DNA of 22,179 nucleotides from Corinectria fuckeliana (taxonomy: Eukaryota; Ascomycota; Sordariomycetes; Hypocreales; Nectriaceae): positions 1 through 22,179 of the forward strand of contig WPDH01000616.1 of NCBI GenBank assembly GCA_019137255.1, read 5' to 3'. Position numbers and translations under genes: made by a program. The notes beneath the pieces are model-generated. The model ran no database searches, was not told the origin of the DNA, and saw only the letters and a list, made by a program, of their open reading frames with translations. Within the stretch, counting starts at the first letter, position 1, and every line of letters begins with the position of its first letter. Shown in pieces: positions 16,447 through 22,179 of the stretch.

Positions 16447-18924
16447 ATGTCAGCAGCTGGCTTCGTCTTTAGCATCGGTGACAATGTGTTCCTAGCCGAA
16501 AATGAAGCTCCGCTTTGGTACCGAGGACTTGTCAACGCCGAACCTGGGCCATGCGCTATCCTCTGGCACCGGCACAGTCCTGACATTTCCCTTGATTGGT
16601 TGTATGAAACCATCAGGTACTGGCAGAACGGTGACGATGTCTTCGAGCTAGGCTTCCTCGAAACAGTCATCCTTGTTCGGGAAACGGATGGCCTCCAGCC
16701 TCGTCTCGATGCGGAGTCGCTGGATATGTTGGTGAACACTTGGAACGTCCGCAACATCTACACAGTGGACGAAGGCCCTGGTCTCAACGACGGGCCGCAC
16801 CATCTACGCCATGGAGGCATCCATCCCGTCTGGAAACTCTTCCCGGATAGCCACGAAGCCTTCGTGGTTGGCACGCGCCCGAATGATGGGCCTACCGGAA
16901 GGTACGTCGACACATGAGGCCCCTACTTTTGTCACTGACTGTCATGCACTAACGGACAATCGGTAGCTACCAGAACCTGCACTACGCCTTCAACGGGCGT
17001 CTGGTTGTTGGCGCCCCCTCGCGCTTGTACTACAATCTCTCTGACGCCAAGCCCTTGAATGGGCTTCGGATCAGTGTCAAGGACAACATTGACCTCAAAG
17101 GCGTAAAGACGACCATGGCCTCTCGTGCCTGGGACGAACTGTACCCGCCATGTGAAGACACGGCCGATGCAGTGCAGAGGCTCCTCAGACTGGGCGGCAT
17201 TGTCGTTGGGAAGACCAAGCTGAGCCAGTTCGCCGAGGTCGAGGCGCCTACCGCAGATTGGGTCGATTATCACTGTCCATTCAATCCGCGTGGAGATGGG
17301 TATTTGACCCCAGAGGGAAGCACCGCGGGGGGTGCCGTCGCCCTCGCGGCCTACGACTTTCTTGATGTCAGCATTGGCACCGATAGTATGTTCATGTCAT
17401 GTCTCATCTCCATCCACACTAACCGTTGCCCAGCTGGAGGGAGCCTGCGAGAGCCGGCCGCCATGCAAGGGCTTTTCGCCCTCCGCCCAACCTACGGCTC
17501 CTTGTCCATGCGTGGAGTTTTTCCTCTTTCCGCGTCAGTACTGAGTACTATCCTTTAAAGCCGCGCTTCTGACTTTTATCCAGCCCCCTCGACACGGTCG
17601 GATTTTTGACACGCGATGTAGAGGTTCTTCACAAGGTAACGTCAGCTTGGCTGCCCATGGCATACAAGAGGCAACCCCACGTAAGTCTATTCATCATCCT
17701 GGGTGCCAATTTCGTGTTGTTGACCAAGTCCCAAACTCTTCTTGAAGAAGATAACAAAGATTATCGTTCCTTCCGAGTTTGTGTATCCACCCGGCCCCGC
17801 GAGGATGGTCTTCGACGACTTTGTTTCTCAGGTCGAGGATTGGACCGACGTCAAGGTCACTTCCATGAGCCTAGAAGACGATTGGAGACGTGCGGATCCT
17901 GGTGGTGATGGGAGAAGCATGGCAGAGTATATTGGCCAGGTGATTTTCACAACCCACGCCACTCCCTACACACAAATCGTGAGCTAACCAGCTTACAATA
18001 GCAACAAACGATGAAATTCCTCAAGGCGTATGAACTCGTGAACAACATCAGACAGTTCAAATCAGATTACCGACGAAAGTTTGGCAAAGAACCATATGTG
18101 AATCCTGCTGTCCGGGTCAGATTGTAATGTCACATACTTTACGGTTTGGTAGGTGACATGATGCTAATGACTACAAGGGCCGAGGCACAAGAAGTGAATT
18201 GGGACCAAGCAAAGAAAGCACAGGAACGCAAGAAAGTATACGGCAAATGGTTTATCAACAGGATCTTATCAGTACAAATTCCCACAGAGCTCACGACCAT
18301 CACAATCATCCCCGTCTCGAGCGAGCAGCCCCAGTATCGCGATGAGTACACGAGGTGCGATGGTCCCCCCCATGAACTACCCAGTCCAATGTTAACCTTG
18401 TTTCTGGAATAGAGGACCTTGGAACGGCGGATCTGGCTTCCACCGGAATTTCATCTCTCCGCTTACGGGCTGTCCCGAGATTACCATCCCTAGTAAGTAT
18501 TTCGCTCGCCGGGTGCACATGGCTGGCCAATTGCTCACGGAGAGTGCGCGTACAGTCGGTCAGATTCCCTACCAGTCGCAGAACTCCCTGAGACAAGAGT
18601 TTTTACCCGTCGTAGTTGCGATCATTGGGCCGATTGGTAAGCCCTCAACAACAATTCCCTTCGAGCCTGTTCTGAAACCGACTAACTCTTCCCTCAGGAA
18701 CAGATTTCGCACTCACATTGTTCGCACACGACTTGTTGCACGATAAAAAGATGCCGACTTGGGTCAAGACGGGGCCAGAGGCTTTTTACGTCGAGAGGCC
18801 TGGGGAGCCTAAGGCTGAGGACCCCGACGTCGAGGCCCTTAACATCGAGGGCCTTCACGTCCAAGACATTCAAGCCGACCGTGACATCGACTACCTTGAC
18901 CTTGAGGACCTTATCATCGAGTAG
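16447..18924 (+). CDS. Amidase-signature enzyme with Arp1-like N-terminal domain, ten exons (648 aa)
   Basis: Predicted to hydrolyse an amide bond; the substrate is unknown. Exons by splice signals and phase: 16447-16901, 16967-17385, 17434-17533, 17584-17680, 17751-17939, 18002-18123, 18178-18354, 18413-18492, 18556-18636, 18698-18924. Introns are 48-70 nt, most with clear CTNAY branch points. The fifth exon's acceptor (17750) is the least certain. Residues 1-150 match the N-terminal domain of fungal scytalone-dehydratase-like Arp1 proteins (VFSIGDNVFLAENE). The amidase part follows: Lys190 in ISVKDNIDLKG, the glycine/serine loop GSTAGGAVA at 269-277, and nucleophile-type Ser295 in GTDTGGSLREPAA. 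The residue 24 before Ser295, normally the cis-serine, is Thr271. Later family blocks include PLDTVGFLTRDV, KWF and IPIGQIPYQS. The C-terminus carries an extra acidic tail of about 45 residues. ATG 16447 has A at -3; the upstream in-frame ORF is repeat DNA. Confidence 0.92.
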
Positions 18925-18947
18925 CCACGAGCGCAAACCCCCGGCAG

Positions 18948-19045
18948 TGGAAAGGAGTGAACAGTGGCGCGGAAAGGAGTGAGCAGTGGCGTGGAAAGGA
19001 GTGAAAATTGGCGTGGAAAGGAATGAAAAATTGTCGCGGAAGGGC
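18948..19045 (+). repeat. 22-bp minisatellite GGAAAGGAGTGAACAGTGGCG
   Basis: Four units of GTGGAAAGGAGTGA(A/G)CAGTGGC type begin 24 bases after the amidase stop codon, so they probably lie in the 3' UTR or terminator region. From here to 19490 I see no gene. Confidence 0.9.
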
Positions 19046-19492
19046 AGCCTGCAGAGCCGGTTCATGGATGCATGGATTTGACATTACTCTTGCTAAACAG
19101 AAGTACCTAGTCTACTATAGCTACAGCACTAAATTGGAGGCAACAAGTTTTGAAGTCAGCAGCAGTGAGGTGCAGTGCTGAGCCAGATGATGCCCCGAAC
19201 AATGCTCCGGTCGGGAAACGTCAACTAATCTCATAGGCGAATTGAGCACCGGGTTTATTCGATCTGCTGATACGTTCATTAGATGGTACTGTTATGTTGT
19301 TTCGCAGTCCAAAAGAGGCGCTGTGGCTGTACCACCCCGCGTTGACCGCGCACCTACGCACGCCGGGGCAGTATACAGACGTGACTATGTACAGATTGGA
19401 TGGATCGAGAGCCATTAAAGGTAGTAAACAGTATATTGATGGGAAGCTATATGTAGCATTGCACGCGATGTACAATGTGCGGTGTACGGGGC

Positions 19493-19528
19493 CTGACCCT
19501 CTGCTGTCTGCTGCTGTCTGCTGCTGTG
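19493..19528 (+). repeat. CTGACCCTCTGCTG dispersed repeat, copy D
   Basis: CTGACCCTCTGCTG is followed by TCTGCTGCTG units, matching 2143-2185 and 7700-7740. The flanking sequence differs, which fits dispersal rather than segmental duplication. Confidence 0.8.
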
Positions 19529-20106
19529 CCTCACCATAAAGTCCACCATAAAGTCCACTTCTGCGACTGTCTACGGCAATACTTGTCCCTAATGCGACGT
19601 TAGTCAGCCACGCCCCACCAACTCAGGGCTACCCTACGGCATTTCTTACAAGCGTCCTCGAATGGATGAATGCGCAGTAGATTTTCGGGACCGGGATTGA
19701 GGTTTGCTGTGAGATTGGCGGATGGGCCAATTTTGATGCAAAAGCCGGGCCAAAAAGAAGACACTTGCAGGATGTTTGCAGAACCGCTGGAGGAGGCATG
19801 GCTGGCTCAGAACGCAGACGAAAAGACGGGGTTGAGACGACGTTTTGCGACCAGTAGTGTTGAAGCCTGAGGCAAGCTGCGCGCCGGCGAGGCGGGATCT
19901 TGTGTCTGAAGTGAAAGTGGAAAGTGCCACCGTACATACTTGGGTACCTACGCGCGTGGAGGCGGTACTATACAGACATGATATCAGGAAGCGCATAATG
20001 ATGTGCAATAATTGCACAGGGTCAGGGCCGATGTAATCTGATATCAGGTCAATATTAATGTTTTTTTCTCTTGCTCGCACGTTCAATCCCATATTCCAAT
20101 CCGTAA

Positions 20107-20235
20107 CCATAGCCCGTAACCGTAGCCCGTAACTGTAACCTAGCTTCCCTCTCAGCGCACTGGGCACTGGGCACTGGGCACTGCCATGGGGCACTGCAAC
20201 GGGCACGGCACAGCGCACTGCACGGGCACTGCACA
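20107..20235 (+). repeat. CCGTAACCATAG array and GGGCACTGCAACGGGCACGGCA copy
   Basis: Three 12-13 bp CCCGTAACCGTAG units are followed by GCACTGG units and the full 22-bp core at 20189-20210. This is the last GC-rich repeat before the AT-rich block. Between 19540 and 20107 no gene is recognised. Confidence 0.8.
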
Positions 20236-20287
20236 CCTAGCAGCCCGCCCGAGCAATTGACCCAGCAGCTAACCTCTATAGCAGCAG

Positions 20288-22179
20288 CAGGTTTTTTATT
20301 ATTATTATTTAATTTATTATTATTATTATCGCTCGTTATTACGAAAGGCTATAAGGCCTAGTGTCTTATATTAACTTTTTTTAGAAATTTCGCTAGAGTC
20401 ACCTTATACTATACGCTTATATAACCCTATATGCCCTTATATAACCCTGTTTTACACATATTAATTAATCCCTAAATGTTTTTAAGTTTTTTTTCACTAG
20501 AGTTACTTAATATAATATGCTCTTATATGATCTTATTATATATATTTACTAAAATCTTAAGATTAGGGGTATATAACCTTAGGTTATATACCTAGCTGTA
20601 GCTTAAAAAAACCTCTTATTATAACTTAATTTTTCCTTTTTTTTTCTTTAATATTATATTCTTAGGTATAAATACCCCTCCTTTTTAATTAGATTTATAC
20701 TATTATATTACCTTTTTAATTACTATTTTTTTATATATAGTTTTATATAGCTAAAAGCTATATTTTAATACCTATTTTACTCATTTTAGCTTACTTTTAA
20801 TAACTTTTAATTTTCTATATATCTATATATAATAGTAAGCTAACTTTTATTCTAGTAGGAAGTATTATCTTATACTTACTTTTTTCCCCCCCCTCTTACT
20901 ACTAATTATTTACAAAAATATACCTCTTTATATAATTATATTTTTATATATAATATTATATAATAAAATACCTTCTATATAAAAAAATATTACTAAAAAA
21001 AAAAAGACTATTATTTAAACTCTAATTACCCTACTCTCTGCCCCCCCCTTTTTACTACCCCTTAATATAATAAATAATAATATTATAATAGGTATTAAGC
21101 TTAGTAATAAATACCTTTAGTACCTTCTTAAGAAGATACTTAGTATAACTACTTATAAGTTTATATTTAATATTAAATAGCTTATTATAAACTTAGACTT
21201 AACTATTTAGGCTTTTATAAAGGGTTTAGCTAGAGTTAGCACTAAAGGTCTTATAGCGATTAAAATAACTAAGGTTAGTACCTTTTTTGCTTATTTATTT
21301 AAGTATATAATCTTATACTTACCTATACTAAGACCTCTATAAGCTTAAGATCTATAATAAGATTATAACTAATCTAAAGATAATACTATATACTATTAAC
21401 TTATATAGCACCTAGAATTATAATACTATACTTTATTATCTTTATAGTATTAAATATAATACTATAAAGTTATATAATAAATATAAACAGAATAATAGTA
21501 CTCTTATTAAGTGTATTATTACTTATAATACTTACTTATATGCTAATTATCACTAGAACTATTTTAATATCTCTTACTCTTTTAGTAAGTTTTCTTATAC
21601 TTATATATAATCTTATATATATTACTAAGTCTTTTTTAGTTAAAAGACTTAGTGCTAAATATAAGGCTCTTACTAATAGTAAGAATAGCTTTAAAAGTAA
21701 GAATATAAACCTGTTTAAGAGTCTTAACTGTAAGCTTTATCTTAAAATCTTAAAGATCTTTAAAAAGGCTACTAACTATAAGAAGAAAAAGTATATTTTA
21801 GTATATTAAGGTATTTTACTCTAAATACTTAACTATAAATATTTACTAAAAAAAAAATTAGATATAAGATTTTAGCTTCTTTTAGTTTTTTTTATAGTAG
21901 TAATAAAATTATAATTTTAGGTATAATAATATACCTTAGCGTATAAAGGTATATAGACTATTATAATACTTATACTAATTAGCTAGAGTAATTAAATTTA
22001 ATTATATTAATAATTTAACTTTTTTTTTTTTACTAAGTGACTAGTATATTAATATGCTACTAGCCTATAGTATAATATATATAAATATATAAGATTAAAA
22101 TCTCTTAATCTCTCCCTCTTCTCTCTTCTTTTTTTTCTCTTTTTATAACCTTATATAAGTACTTACTATATTATTTTAT
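20288..22179. other. Extremely AT-rich, RIP-like degenerate block
   Basis: Base composition changes abruptly at about 20288 and stays very AT-rich to the window end. CpG is almost absent and CpA/TpG are rare, while ApC, CpT and CpC remain. In 21361-21420, for example, ApC occurs about five times and CpA once. TpA is very common. This is the known pattern of RIP, which converts C to T mainly at CpA. Runs of C survive at 20885-20893 and near 21042-21049, as expected if CpC is spared. The block probably derives from transposon copies, but no protein motif survives to name them. The open frame at 21540-21809 is Lys/Ile/Leu/Asn/Tyr-rich, as random AT-rich sequence would be. Confidence 0.85.

Noticed and set aside
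21540..21809. An 89-aa plus-strand ORF in the AT-rich block with a hydrophobic start.
   Set aside because: Its Lys/Ile/Leu/Asn/Tyr composition is what AT-rich decayed DNA gives; no transposase or other motif is visible.

Overview
This window looks like a nuclear chromosome segment of a filamentous ascomycete (Pezizomycotina, probably a hypocrealean Sordariomycete; the order is inferred from protein families recognised from memory). The evidence is short 48-171 nt introns with GTRNGY donors, CTNAY branch points and YAG acceptors, several protein families known mainly from such fungi, abundant minisatellites, and a final 1.9 kb block with the dinucleotide pattern of repeat-induced point mutation (RIP). 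There is no prokaryotic operon structure, and no RNA gene or CRISPR array was recognised.

Layout. 1-365: GC-rich minisatellites. 366-1681 (-): a two-exon HNH-nuclease-domain protein. About 1950-2335: a CTG-rich composite repeat. About 2416-4439 (-): a multi-exon gene of an uncharacterised fungal family, interrupted by single-base frame breaks and running at its 3' end into the repeat. 4440-5395: minisatellites and a dispersed 36-bp repeat. 5396-5967 (-): a small gene whose terminal coding segment is tandemly duplicated in a way that creates a candidate intron. 5968-6822: degenerate tandem repeats. 6823-7548 (+): a two-exon uncharacterised fungal gene. 7549-8793: dispersed and simple repeats. 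8794-10320 (-): a DUF7924-like protein with a PD-(D/E)XK-like motif set. 10321-11146: intergenic repeats. 11147-12250 (+): a histidine-phosphatase (phosphoglycerate-mutase-like) protein. 12251-15800: a gene-poor stretch containing a degenerate 165-bp inverted repeat about 1.7 kb across. 15830-16412: a pyrimidine-rich minisatellite abutting the next gene. 16447-18924 (+): a ten-exon amidase-signature enzyme with an Arp1-like N-terminal domain. 18925-20287: minisatellites and unassigned sequence. 20288-22179: an extremely AT-rich, RIP-like block without credible genes.

The genes do not form an obvious pathway. Two predicted nuclease-fold proteins, a decaying family member, several mobile-looking repeats and a RIP-like block suggest an accessory or subtelomere-like compartment; that is inference. 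The best leads are the duplicated terminal exon at 5396-5505, the mobile composite repeat with copies in both orientations, the 12.97-14.65 kb inverted-repeat structure, and the amidase whose catalytic cis-serine position appears to be threonine.
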